Positions 1 through 8,728 are shown, numbered from the stretch's first letter. The stretch: 64,000 bases of DNA from Alphaproteobacteria bacterium (GCA_028871055.1 JAGWON010000007.1:90525-154524), one strand, 5' to 3'. Notes: generated by a model from the sequence alone, not told the origin. Numbers and translations: made by a program.

Positions 1-533
1 CGGCGATGTCGGTGGCGCGCGAGCGCGAGAACGGCACCTTCGACCAGCTGCTGGTGACGCCGTTCCGGCCGGCCGAGATCATGATCGGCAAGGCGGTGCC
101 GGCGATGTTCCTCGGTTTGACCCAGTCGACTATGATCCTGCTAGTTGCGCAGCTCTGGTTCCGTATCCCGTTCCAGGGCTCGGTGCTGACGCTCTATGCC
201 GGCCTGGCGCTGTTCCTGATCGCGGCGGTGGGCGTCGGCCTCTTCGTGTCGTCGATCGCCGCCACCATGCAGCAGGCGATGATCTACATCTTCGTCGTAA
301 TCATGCCATTCGCCCTGCTGTCGGGTCTCACCACGCCGATCGACAACATGCCGCTCGCCTTTCAGTACCTCACGTTGATCAATCCGCTGCGCTACGCCAT
401 CATCATCGCGCAGCGCGTCTATCTCGAAGGCGCGGGCATTGGCCTGTTGATTCCGGATTTATGGCCGATGGCGATCATTGCCGCGGTCACGCTCAGCGCC
501 GCGACCTGGATGTTCCGCCACAAGGTCGCGTGA
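1..533 (+). CDS. ABC-2 type transporter permease, C-terminal part (5' end outside window)
   Basis: The reading frame is open from the first base, so this is the C-terminal ~176 residues of a longer protein. It begins in the cytoplasmic segment RERENGTFDQLLVTP, typical of ABC-2 permeases of the YhhJ/YbhR type, where the sequence ER-E-GT--QL-VTP precedes the last membrane block. About five hydrophobic segments follow, including the usual P-S-G-----NMP-----T-INP-RY motif around residues 105-130. The family exports drugs or other compounds with a partner ATPase that is not in this window. The stop is at 531-533. No plus-strand gene follows within the same unit. Confidence 0.85.
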   Translation, partial: AMSVARERENGTFDQLLVTPFRPAEIMIGKAVPAMFLGLTQSTMILLVAQLWFRIPFQGSVLTLYAGLALFLIAAVGVGLFVSSIAATMQQAMIYIFVVIMPFALLSGLTTPIDNMPLAFQYLTLINPLRYAIIIAQRVYLEGAGIGLLIPDLWPMAIIAAVTLSAATWMFRHKVA

Positions 534-734
534 GCGCACCGCGTTTCGCCCGCCGCTTTCTGGTCGCCGCCGCCTAGACGCCGCTTCTGTTCAGCGGCAC
601 GGTCGAGTCCGATTTCGTCGTGCCCCGGCCGAAAACGCCCGCCGGCTGGGCCGATCAAGCATTACGGCCCCCAACCTTCCGATGCGTCCTGTCGTGCGCT
701 GCACCCATGGCGTTCCGCCGGCAATGCCGCCGGT
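534..734. other. Intergenic spacer with no recognised gene
   Basis: GC-rich spacer between the permease stop and the decayed Cys/Pro/Gln gene. Open frames cross it on both strands, but none shows a protein-like composition, a ribosome site or a recognisable domain. Confidence 0.5.
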
Positions 735-938
735 GTCGAATCGTGCTTCCCAGCGGCAGCAGCCGGCGTCTCCGCAATAACCGGCCGCGACGCCAGTGGC
801 GCCGCAAATCCGGCAGGCCAGGCGGCGCCGCAGCCGGCAGTGACAAAATCGCTACGACAGCCGACCGCGGCGCAATCGACGCCGCAACAGTCGCTGACGC
901 GGGGTCCACCGGTCGATCGGAGATGTATCGATCGCTAA
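735..938 (+). pseudogene. Decayed copy of the Cys/Pro/Gln-rich twin-CX3C protein gene
   Basis: Translating the frame that starts at 804 gives NPAGQAAPQPAV, then QPTAAQSTPQQSL, then a Pro run and RRCI. This runs in parallel with residues 96-140 of the intact protein at 7739-8218 (QPAGQSGSQPAV, QPTAAQATPQQSV, ERCV). The preceding piece lies in another frame: a TAA at 778-780 and a frameshift near 805 separate it. The matching frame stops at 936-938, before the second CX3C module could form. I saw no recognisable signal peptide or first Cys module upstream. The assignment is based on aligning the two by eye. Confidence 0.6.
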
Positions 939-1009
939 GATGTGCGCGCTACCCCGCGGCCGGAGCAAGCCACTCCGCGCCGACGGCGCCGACAAGAGGC
1001 AACCGAGCT

Positions 1010-1050
1010 AAAAAAATCGGCGGGACGGGGCTTGTGGCCCCGCGCCCGCC
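1010..1050 (-). terminator. Intrinsic terminator of the OFA-type MFS gene
   Basis: On the minus strand a GC hairpin (GGCGGG-CGGGGC arm, short CACAA loop, GCCCCG-CCCGCC arm) is followed by seven T residues (the A-run at 1010-1016 of the plus strand). It lies 28 bases past the MFS stop codon. A second small hairpin, GCCCGC-ACTA-GCGGGC, sits between the two. Confidence 0.8.
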
Positions 1051-1077
1051 GGTTGGTTTACGCCCGCTAGTGCGGGC

Positions 1078-2334
1078 TTACTCGGCCGGTGCCGCGCGGC
1101 CGACTGGTCCGGCGATCTGCCTCGAGCGCAGCGGCTTGAGGACGAAGAGAGCCAGAGCCACGGTAACGAAGTTCATGATCGCGGTGATGACGAACACCAT
1201 GTGCCAGCTGCCGGTCGCCGCCTTGATGACGTTGGCGAGCGGCACCAGGAACGCGGCGACGCCCTTGGCGGTGTAGAGGAAGCTCAGGTTAGTGGTGCCG
1301 TATTTCTGCCCGAAGCTGTCGGTGCATGTCGACGGAAACAGGCTGAAAATTTCGCCCCAGGTGAGGAAGATCAGCGCCGCGAAGATGACGAAGGCCCAGG
1401 GCGAGGTGCCGGCCGAGCCCAACAGCCAATAGCTGATGCCGCCCAGGCCGAAGGCGATCGCCATGGTGTTCTCGCGGCCGATGTGGTCCGAGATCCAGCC
1501 GAACAGAGGCCGCGCCGCGCCGTTGGCGACGTTGTCCACCAGCAGCGCCACGGTCAGCGTCGTGCCGCCCAGGAAGACCACCGTGTTGGCGACGTTGTAG
1601 TCGCGCGCCACCAGCGCCACCTGCGCCGCCGCCATCAAGCCGCTCGCCGCCACAAGTATGAACATGACGTAGAGCACCCAGAACACCGGCGTCACCAGCA
1701 TCTGGCCCGGTGTGTAACTCTGCGCCGACTGGATGACCTTGACCGCCGTCGGTTTCGGAACCTCACCCGCCTCCGGATTGCGCAGGAACCACGCCACCAC
1801 AAACACCACCGCGCCCTGGATCAGGCCGAACCAGAAAAACGCCGCGGCATAGCCGCTCGAGGCAATCACCGCCCGGATCGGAATCACGGTCAAAGCCGCT
1901 CCAGCGCCGAACCCCGCCGCCGTCAGGCCCACCGCCAGACCGCGCCGGTCGGGGAACCACTTCACCGCCGTGCCCACGCAGCTCGCATAAACCGCGCCCG
2001 CGCCAATGCCCGTCAGCGCCGCACCCACGTACAGCATCGACAGGCTCGTGGCCCACGAGTTCACGATCCAGCCCAGCGCCACGCCCACGCCGCCAACCGC
2101 CACCACCAGCTTCGGACCGATCTTGTCCGCCAGCCAGCCGTCCAGCGGCGTCAGCCACGTCTCCAGCGCCACGAAGATGCTGAACGCCACCTGAATGTCG
2201 GCGATGACCCACTTGTTCGCCGCCGCCATCGGGTGGACGAACAGGGTCCAGCCATATTGCAGATTGGCGATCATCACCATGCAGATGATGGCGACGATCA
2301 ATTGTCCCCAGCGATTAGATGAAGTTCCGGCCAT
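1078..2334 (-). CDS. OFA-family MFS carrier (oxalate/formate antiporter-like)
   Basis: Protein of 418 residues with the twelve-helix MFS pattern. It has the motif-A-like loop GWLADKIGPK near residue 65, the second-half loop GWISDHIGRE near 275, and the OFA signature WGEIFSLFPSTCTDSFG near 326. The family moves small organic anions, classically oxalate in exchange for formate; the true substrate is unknown. The start at 2334 is preferred over one 21 codons upstream because AAGGAGGGG (minus strand, 2341-2349) sits directly before it. A strong terminator follows. A paralogue with the same signature lies at 37200-38471. Confidence 0.88.
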   Translation of the reverse strand: MAGTSSNRWGQLIVAIICMVMIANLQYGWTLFVHPMAAANKWVIADIQVAFSIFVALETWLTPLDGWLADKIGPKLVVAVGGVGVALGWIVNSWATSLSMLYVGAALTGIGAGAVYASCVGTAVKWFPDRRGLAVGLTAAGFGAGAALTVIPIRAVIASSGYAAAFFWFGLIQGAVVFVVAWFLRNPEAGEVPKPTAVKVIQSAQSYTPGQMLVTPVFWVLYVMFILVAASGLMAAAQVALVARDYNVANTVVFLGGTTLTVALLVDNVANGAARPLFGWISDHIGRENTMAIAFGLGGISYWLLGSAGTSPWAFVIFAALIFLTWGEIFSLFPSTCTDSFGQKYGTTNLSFLYTAKGVAAFLVPLANVIKAATGSWHMVFVITAIMNFVTVALALFVLKPLRSRQIAGPVGRAAPAE

Positions 2335-2536
2335 TTCCTTCCCCTCCTTGATGACCCGTTCCGACCGAACGGAATTTTGTTCTTCTTGGTATGCCACTAT
2401 TTGAACAGCCCAAACCCGCTAACGCAAGCGCCTTGTGTACCTCGTATTGCGATGCAGCAGTAAAAAGTTAGCCGAATTCCTCATTGCGCCGGTGCCGGCC
2501 CGCGAGTTTTCCACAAACCTGAGGCGAAGCGCCGCA

Positions 2537-5500
2537 TCAATCGTGGGCCGCGGCGCTCAGCTGCTTGCGCCGCCCGTGCAGGTAGAGGGCGGGAAGTAAA
2601 TTCGTGCTGAGGAGCGCGCTCCACAAAATTCCGCCGAGAATGACGATGGCCAAGCCTTGCTCTGGCGCGGCGCCTTGTCCCCAGCCGAGCGCAGTCGGCA
2701 GCATGCCGAGCACGGCCGTCAGGGTGGTCAACAGAATGGGACGAAAGCGCACCTGCACGGCTTCGCGCACCGCGTCTTCCGGCGCCCGGCCATCGGCCTC
2801 GCTGCGGCGCGCATAGTGAAGCAGCACGATGCCCTGTCTGAGGCTGAGACCGATGAGCGTGACGAAGGCGATGAGCCCCGACGCATTGAGGCCAACGCCG
2901 CTCAAGGTGAGCGCCAGCGCACCGCCGGCGAAGGCGAGGGGAATCTGCAGCAACAGCACACCGGGGACGAGCCAACCGTCGAACTGCAGGGCGAGGATGC
3001 CGGCCATCAGGACGAACGCCGCGACGGCGGCGATGCCGAGCCGCAGTGCCGCGCTCTCGAGTTCGGGATAGAGGCCGCCGAAGGCGATGTGATAGCCGGG
3101 CGGAAAATGCAGACCGGCGAGCGACCGTCGCGCGGCGGCAATGGCCGAGCCGGGCGCGCCGGCCGGCGTCGCCAGGATGTCGAGCGCCCGCGCGCCGTCG
3201 ATGTGGCGGAGCTGGTCCGGCGTGGCGGCGAGATCAAGATTGGCGAGCTGGCCGAGCGGCGTCCAACCGGCGGTACGGATCGGCAGCCGGCGCAGCGCGT
3301 CGAGCGACTGGTCGGGCGCGCCGGCCATGCGCACGTAAAGGTCGAGGGGATAGTTGCCCTCCGGTACCGTGGCGACGACCTCGCCCGCGAGCAGCGGCCG
3401 TAGCTGGGCGTAGAGCGCGGCCGGAGTCAGCCCATAGGCGGCGAGCGCGTCGGGCTTCGGCTGAATCTTCAGCTCGGTCACCGGATAGGCGTCGTTGTTG
3501 AAGATGTCGGTCAGCGCCGAGACCTGCCGCAAGCGTTCGACGACCTGCTGCGACAGAGCGTGCAGCGTGTCGATGCGATTGCCGAAAAGGTGGATGACGA
3601 AAGGCTGCGGCAGGCCCGACAGGCTCTCGCCGACGCGCTCGACCGTCGGCGTGTCGAGCGCCATCTGCATGCCGGTCGCCCGGCTTTCGCGCAGCAGTCG
3701 CGCGCCGATAGCGTCGAGGCTGTTTGCATTGACGTCGGGCTTGAGGCCGATCTGGATCTCGCCGGCATAGGCGGGCTCGGTATAGGCCGTATTCGCCGGC
3801 GAACCGATGCGCGCGAAGATGTGCGCCACCGCCGGGTCGGCTTTCAGCCGCTGTGTGAGGCCGAAAACGGCGGCCTCGGTGTCGGCGAGTGCGCTTCCCG
3901 GCGGCAGCGTGAAGCTCTCGAGCAGGACTCCTTCGTTGGGCAGCGGCAGAAAATTGACCCGCACAAGCGCCAGCCCGGCGATGCCCGCGACCAGCACCAG
4001 CGCGCAAACCAGAACGCCGCGCCACGGAAAGCGCAGCGTCAGGTCGAGCAGCCGTTCGTTGAGCCGGCGCAGGCTTTCGACGGCGCGGCCGCCCGCCGTG
4101 GGGCGATGAGGGGGCAGCGCCTTCATGAATCCGAGCCCGAACGGGATAAAGGTCAGCGACACGAAGAGCGACATCAGCAAGGCGAACGACATGGCGAGCG
4201 CGAAGGGAACGAAGAACAGGCCGGCGAGACCGCCGACAAAAAGCAGCGGCACGAAGACGGCGACGACGGTGATGGTACCGGTCACGTCCGGGCCGGCGAT
4301 GCCGGCAAGGCCACTCCAGATTCCCGCCCAGCGATCGTCGCCCTGCTCCCAGCGATGATAGATGCTCTCGAGCACGATGATCGCGTCGTCGGCGAGGATG
4401 CCGATGGCGACGGTCAGCGCGCCGAGCGTCATCAGGTCGAGGCTCTCGCCGACGGCATAGAGTCCGGCGATCCCCAGCAGCAACGACAGCGGGATGCTGA
4501 GCGCCAGCGTCCAGATGCCGCGTCCGGCGCCGAGGATCCAGAACAGCACGGCGACGGCGAGCACGGCGCCGATGAGCAGGTTGCGTCCGAGGTCCGCGCC
4601 GATGATGCCGACGAGATGACCCTGGTCGTACATCTTGATCCAGCGCACGCCCTTCGGCAGCTGTGCCAGCGTCACGGCGAGCGTGCGCTGGACCGCGCGC
4701 GTTACCGGGACGGTCGATGCTCCCGGTTGCTTGAAGACCGCGATCGCGACGCTGGGATTGCCATCGAGCAGGACGGCGTTGTGCGTCGGCACCGGGCCGC
4801 GCGACACTCGCGCGAGCGCGGCGAGCGGAATGGGCCCGTCGGTGCCCTTGACGGCGATACGGCCCAGCTCGGCCGCCTGCGTCGGCGCGCCGCGCGCCTC
4901 GGCGAGCACGTCCTGGTGGCCGAGCGACACGTAGCCGGCCGCGCCCAGCACGACATGCCGTTTCACGGCATCGACAATGGCGCCGACGCCGACGCCGTAG
5001 CGGTTCATCGCCGCGAGATCGGGTGCGACGAGCAACGCCTCGTCGCCGGTGCCATAGACGTCGACCCGCTGCACGCCGGGCAGCGCCCGCAGCTGCGGCA
5101 CGATGCGCGTGACGACGGCGCGCTGTACTTCGACCGGCGGAATGGCGCCGGGAATTTCCACCGTGTAGTCGGCGACCTCGTTGATGGCGTTGCCCATGAT
5201 CTCGGCATAGGGCTCGACGCCCGACGGCAGCCGGCCGCGGGCGCGGTCGATGGCGCCGTTGACCGCCTGAAGATCCAGCGACGGAACCGTGCCGGAGCGG
5301 AAGCGCACGTCGTTCTCGACGACGCCGTTGCCCATCGTCGAACGGATGCCGACCACGTCGGGAAGCGACAAGAGCTGACCTTCGAGCGGCCGGACGACCA
5401 GCGTCTCGAGCTCGCGCGCGGTTGCGCCCGACACATGCGTGACCACGCTGATCTGCGGGAAGTCGAAGCGCGGCAGCACCTCGACCGGGATGTTGAGGAA

Positions 5501-5593
5501 CGCGTAGGCGCCATAACCAGCGAGCGCGCCGTAGACCATGATCCAGAGGAGCGGCCGGAAGGCAAGGCGTCTGACGCCGTCGAGTTGTGCCAT
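2537..5593 (-). CDS. RND-family efflux permease
   Basis: Inner-membrane proton-driven pump subunit of 1018 residues, close to the usual RND length. An N-terminal helix is followed by the porter region opening with VEVLPRFDFPQISV (residues 37-50). TM4 carries the paired acidic residues D402-D403 in GILADDAIIVLE, the proton-relay position. In TM10 the family's frequent lysine position reads GLSLRQGIVLL, so a lysine is absent there. The upstream adaptor gene stops 5 bases before this start, indicating one transcript. No outer-membrane channel gene adjoins; the OMF at 12569 or another channel could serve. Substrate is not deducible. The open frame extends upstream, but that part overlaps the adaptor gene. 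Confidence 0.88.
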   Translation of the reverse strand: MAQLDGVRRLAFRPLLWIMVYGALAGYGAYAFLNIPVEVLPRFDFPQISVVTHVSGATARELETLVVRPLEGQLLSLPDVVGIRSTMGNGVVENDVRFRSGTVPSLDLQAVNGAIDRARGRLPSGVEPYAEIMGNAINEVADYTVEIPGAIPPVEVQRAVVTRIVPQLRALPGVQRVDVYGTGDEALLVAPDLAAMNRYGVGVGAIVDAVKRHVVLGAAGYVSLGHQDVLAEARGAPTQAAELGRIAVKGTDGPIPLAALARVSRGPVPTHNAVLLDGNPSVAIAVFKQPGASTVPVTRAVQRTLAVTLAQLPKGVRWIKMYDQGHLVGIIGADLGRNLLIGAVLAVAVLFWILGAGRGIWTLALSIPLSLLLGIAGLYAVGESLDLMTLGALTVAIGILADDAIIVLESIYHRWEQGDDRWAGIWSGLAGIAGPDVTGTITVVAVFVPLLFVGGLAGLFFVPFALAMSFALLMSLFVSLTFIPFGLGFMKALPPHRPTAGGRAVESLRRLNERLLDLTLRFPWRGVLVCALVLVAGIAGLALVRVNFLPLPNEGVLLESFTLPPGSALADTEAAVFGLTQRLKADPAVAHIFARIGSPANTAYTEPAYAGEIQIGLKPDVNANSLDAIGARLLRESRATGMQMALDTPTVERVGESLSGLPQPFVIHLFGNRIDTLHALSQQVVERLRQVSALTDIFNNDAYPVTELKIQPKPDALAAYGLTPAALYAQLRPLLAGEVVATVPEGNYPLDLYVRMAGAPDQSLDALRRLPIRTAGWTPLGQLANLDLAATPDQLRHIDGARALDILATPAGAPGSAIAAARRSLAGLHFPPGYHIAFGGLYPELESAALRLGIAAVAAFVLMAGILALQFDGWLVPGVLLLQIPLAFAGGALALTLSGVGLNASGLIAFVTLIGLSLRQGIVLLHYARRSEADGRAPEDAVREAVQVRFRPILLTTLTAVLGMLPTALGWGQGAAPEQGLAIVILGGILWSALLSTNLLPALYLHGRRKQLSAAAHD

Positions 5594-5598
5594 GGGCG

Positions 5599-6693
5599 TC
5601 AGTCGGGCGGCTGATAGCGCTCGCTGATGCCGCGATGGAACTCGAGATAGGCGTTGGCGACCACCACCGCGGTTCCCGGCGCGAGCCCGCTCTCGATCAG
5701 CGTCAGCGCGCCGCTTCTCGGACCCGGCGTGACCATCTGCGGCTTGTCCCCTTTGGCGGTGTGAACGACCACCCACCAATGGGCCCGGTCGAGGATCAGG
5801 GCGCGCGTCGGCACCGCCACGCCGCTCACGGTTCCGGCATCGACCGTCACGGTGCCGGCTTCGCCGTCGAGCCAGCCGGGCGCGTCGTTGGCGGCGGTCA
5901 GGTTCACCGTCCGCCCGCCGTCGCGGTCCAGCGCACCGACCACCGCGCGCACTTTCACCGGAATGGCCGCGCCGCCGCTCGCCGGGACGAACTGTCCCGG
6001 CATGCCGGCGCGAACGATGTTGGCGTCGGCGCCATACAACGTGGCGCGCAGCCACAAATCTTTGGCCGACAACAACGTCAACAACGTCTCGCCCACCGCG
6101 ACGTGCTCGCCGGCGGCGGCGTTCAGCGTCAGCACGCGGCCGGCCTGCGGCGCGTGCAAGACCGCCATGTCTTCGGCGGCGCTCAGTTCGGCGCGGGCGC
6201 TGTCGCGATTCGCCCGCGCATTGCTCACGGCGGCCTCGGCCTTGTCGACCGCGCCGCGCGTGCTCAGCCGTGCGGCCAGCTTCTGGCGCTCGATCGCCAG
6301 CTCCTGCTGCGCCCCTTTGACGGTCGCCTCCGCGGCGGCGAGCGCGGCCCTGCGCGCGCCGAGCAACGCATCGATCGGCGGACCGGCGAGCCGGCCCAGC
6401 ACCGCCCCGGCGGCGACGTCGTCACCGGGCTGGACCGACACGTCCCGCAACATACCGTCGACGCCGGCGCGGAGGCGCAGCACCGACCGCGGCTCGACGT
6501 CACCATAGGCGGTCACCCGCATGGCGATGGTTTGCGCTTTGGCGACCCAGAGCGCGTCCTCCGCGCCGGCCGGTCGCGCGGCGAACGTCAGAGCGGCGAC
6601 CAGAGCGCCAACCGCCATGCATCCAGATGTGCGCGTCACCGTTGTATTCCCGTGGGGCGAAACGCTGTTTTCGCCCGCGTTGTCTGGCGGCAC
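5599..6693 (-). CDS. RND periplasmic adaptor (HlyD/MFP family)
   Basis: Protein of up to 364 residues with the adaptor layout: hydrophobic export signal ending in ARPAGAED, a beta-barrel start (TAYGDVEPRSVLRLRAG), a lipoyl half-motif VSVQPGDDVAAGAVLGRL, an alpha-helical hairpin rich in Ala/Glu, and a second lipoyl half (APQAGRVLTLNAAAGEHV). It would bridge the RND permease encoded directly downstream to an outer-membrane channel. The start is uncertain: a GTG at codon 18 or an ATG at codon 25 (6621) would put the signal peptide nearer the N terminus. It is divergent from the cupredoxin gene, with about 160 bases between. Confidence 0.82.
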   Translation of the reverse strand: MPPDNAGENSVSPHGNTTVTRTSGCMAVGALVAALTFAARPAGAEDALWVAKAQTIAMRVTAYGDVEPRSVLRLRAGVDGMLRDVSVQPGDDVAAGAVLGRLAGPPIDALLGARRAALAAAEATVKGAQQELAIERQKLAARLSTRGAVDKAEAAVSNARANRDSARAELSAAEDMAVLHAPQAGRVLTLNAAAGEHVAVGETLLTLLSAKDLWLRATLYGADANIVRAGMPGQFVPASGGAAIPVKVRAVVGALDRDGGRTVNLTAANDAPGWLDGEAGTVTVDAGTVSGVAVPTRALILDRAHWWVVVHTAKGDKPQMVTPGPRSGALTLIESGLAPGTAVVVANAYLEFHRGISERYQPPD

Positions 6694-6856
6694 GAAGGAT
6701 AGCCGCCGCTGGGAAGCATGACCATCGTCGCGATATTACACGTTGTTCATCACGAATTGTTCATCGGCGCGGTGGCGGAAAAATCCCCAGCCGTTCCAGC
6801 CTTCGATGTAGTTTGCCGCCGCTCGCATGTTCGCAATCCAACACAAGGGACCACCG

Positions 6857-7291
6857 ATGAATTCCCAAGCGCGTTTTTTCATTGCCACCGCCATTTTTCT
6901 TGCCGGCATACCGCTGGCGCTGGCGGGCGAGCCGACCTCGGTCAAGGTGACGTTGTCGGACCAGGCCGGGAAGAACATGGCCATCACTCTCAGCCGGGAC
7001 AAGGTGAAGGCGGGACCGGTCGAGTTCGAGGTCACCAACACCTCGACCGACCTGATGCACGAATTCCTGATCGCGCCGTGGAAAGGCAAGATCACGAGCC
7101 TGCCCTATGACGCGAAAGCCAAGGCAGTGGCCGAGGATAAGTTGCCTCGGCTCGAGGGTGTCGAGGACATGAAGGCCGGCGCGAAAGCAACGATCCGCCT
7201 CGTGCTGGCGCCTGGCGACTACGTGGTCTTCTGCAATCAGCCGGGCCATTACAAAATGGGCATGGAGCGGCGGTTCACCGTCACCAAGTGA
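6857..7291 (+). CDS. Secreted cupredoxin-like copper protein
   Basis: Protein of 144 residues with a signal peptide (residues 1-23, ending LALAG) and a cupredoxin fold pattern. Candidate type-1 copper ligands are H68 in DLMHEF and, in the C-terminal loop FCNQPGHYKMGM, C126, H131 and M134 or M136. This order of His, Cys, His, Met is the plastocyanin/azurin arrangement, so the protein probably binds one copper ion in the periplasm for electron transfer or copper handling. AAGGGA at 6845-6850 sets the start at 6857 rather than the ATG ten codons upstream. It lies divergent from an adaptor-RND pair and upstream of the twin-CX3C gene. Confidence 0.85.
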   Translation: MNSQARFFIATAIFLAGIPLALAGEPTSVKVTLSDQAGKNMAITLSRDKVKAGPVEFEVTNTSTDLMHEFLIAPWKGKITSLPYDAKAKAVAEDKLPRLEGVEDMKAGAKATIRLVLAPGDYVVFCNQPGHYKMGMERRFTVTK

Positions 7292-7336
7292 CTGGCGGGG
7301 GTCGTAAGTTGGTTTCACCGCCGGGATGAATGTTGT

Positions 7337-7434
7337 GCGTCCTTCGACTGCGCGCCTCCGGCGCGCGCTCAGGATGAGGCATTTCTTAATGCGATAAAGA
7401 AATGTCCTCATGCTGAGCCCGTCGAAGCACGCAG
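7337..7434. repeat. Long imperfect palindromic repeat (REP-like, family 1)
   Basis: The left arm begins TGCGTCCTTCGAC and the right arm ends GTCGAAGCACGCA. The inner parts (CTCAGGATGAGG/CCTCATGCTGAG and CATTTCTT/AAGAAATG) also pair, with a GC hairpin nested in the left arm. Sequence of the CCTTCGAC...GCTCAG...ATGAGG type recurs dispersed through many alphaproteobacterial genomes (general knowledge). It lies between two plus-strand genes, and no coding sequence overlaps it. Confidence 0.7.
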
Positions 7435-7738
7435 GATGGTGGTGCAATTCTCAAACTGACTCATTATCGAGCAGCGGGGTCGTTCGTTCGGCTTTTGATC
7501 GCCGCGTCACCGTGAGCGCCGGCGCAGCAACCCAATCGACTTCATTGCAGTGTCGCCCGGTGCGCCGTCTCGCGACTTCCGCAACGACCCTGCCGGCGCT
7601 GCCGTGCATGCGGCGCTTGAGGCCGTCCGGCATTCAGCGCAAGAATACGTGCCCTCTATGCCCTCGCCACGGACGCAGCTCCGTCAGGCACGGCGGGATC
7701 GGTTCTGCGTCATCCACGCAAGAAAAAAGGAAATTGCC

Positions 7739-8218
7739 ATGGGCCGGATCGTGCTTGCGGTGCTCGTCGCCGGGATATTCGGGTCGCTGGCGACGCCGGG
7801 CTTCGCCCAGACGAATGAAATGTGCGTGCTGAGATGCCTGGATCACGGCAACCTGGATCAAACTTGCCAAGCCCGCTGCACCAAACCGCAACCAGCGCCG
7901 CAAAACTCTTCCGCTCGTCAAGGTCTCCAACCTTCTCAAGGTCCGGCGGCGCCGTCGGGTCCGCCTCCGTCGGCCGCCGTGCCATCGGCGCCGCAACCGA
8001 CCGCGACCCAATCGGCGCCGCCGCAACCGGCAGGTCAATCAGGGTCTCAGCCCGCGGTAAACCAGCCGCCGCCGCAACCCACGGCCGCTCAGGCAACACC
8101 GCAGCAATCCGTGCGGCCGCCGGCACCGCCGCCGCGACCGGTCAACGAGCGGTGCGTGTTACTCTGCCTCGATCACGGCCATCTGGATCAGTATTGCGAG
8201 CGGGTCTGTTCTCATTGA
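7739..8218 (+). CDS. Secreted protein with two CX3C-X9-CX3C modules and a Pro/Gln linker
   Basis: Protein of 159 residues, family not recognised. A signal peptide (residues 1-23, ending PGFAQ) is followed by a module with Cys at 29, 33, 43 and 47, a low-complexity Pro/Gln/Ala/Ser linker of about 90 residues, and a second module with Cys at 139, 143, 153 and 157. Both modules share CLDHGxLDQxC. Twin CX3C spacing is compatible with a disulfide-pinned helical hairpin, and the His and Asp residues could add a metal site; both points are inference. AAAAAGGA precedes the ATG at 7739; a longer in-frame extension lacks a signal peptide. Neighbours are a cupredoxin and a porin. A decayed paralogue lies at 735-938. 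Confidence 0.78.
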   Translation: MGRIVLAVLVAGIFGSLATPGFAQTNEMCVLRCLDHGNLDQTCQARCTKPQPAPQNSSARQGLQPSQGPAAPSGPPPSAAVPSAPQPTATQSAPPQPAGQSGSQPAVNQPPPQPTAAQATPQQSVRPPAPPPRPVNERCVLLCLDHGHLDQYCERVCSH

Positions 8219-8271
8219 GGTCGAGACCGGCCTGATGGTCAGACTCCAACGGATGTTACCCGCTTTCACCC

Positions 8272-8366
8272 GTCACCCCGGGCCAGCGGCGACGCCGCGC
8301 GACCCGGGGGTCCACCGCGCCGCTCAGCCATGGACCCCGGCTCGCGCTTCGCTCGGCCGGGGTGAC
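8272..8366. repeat. Imperfect palindromic repeat (REP-like, family 2)
   Basis: Outer arms GTCACCCCGG and CCGGGGTGAC frame the element, and inner arms (GGGGGTCCA / TGGACCCC) pair again. It lies in the 510-base gap between the twin-CX3C gene and the porin gene. The same ACCCCGG/CCGGGGT theme recurs at 11909-12040. Confidence 0.65.
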
Positions 8367-8644
8367 AATTTAGAAAAGGGTCGGCTCACATATTTGCATC
8401 GGATCACCTGCGGGGTGGACCGGCGGCCAAAGACCCTTGCCGCGACGGGAATAGTCCACAGTCACGCCGTTCAAGAGCGTATATCGAGGGTGTCATAAGC
8501 CGTCTCCCACGCGACGCCGTAAGTCGTCAGTGACGCCCGTCGGATTGGTCAGCGCCGCTGCTGTAACATGATTGCCACACCGGTCGGGAGTTTGTACCAA
8601 TCCTAAAGATTCCGCCTTGCGGCGCGGCAATCGTTCGCCGACGA

Positions 8645-8654
8645 TGGTATACCA
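8645..8654. promoter_or_regulatory. Perfect 10-bp palindrome, candidate GntR-type operator
   Basis: TGGTATACCA lies 75 bases before the porin ATG. A related ATGTATACCA occurs at 12392-12401 before the OMF gene. GntR-family regulators often bind sites built around GTATAC or TGGT-ACCA; no such regulator gene is in the window. Assignment is tentative. Confidence 0.3.
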
Positions 8655-8728
8655 ATACGGTCCGGTCCGCCCGGGCCAATGGCGTCATAATCAAGGGCGA
8701 GCGAGCGGCTCGCGGAGGGGAGAGAAGC

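Noticed and set aside
620..1276. 218-codon plus-strand frame over the decayed Cys/Pro/Gln gene
   Set aside because: It runs antisense into the MFS gene and is out of frame with the homology to the intact protein. No ribosome site.
3560..5614. 684-codon open frame antisense to the first RND permease
   Set aside because: Low-complexity Arg/Asp/His composition, fully inside a conserved gene.
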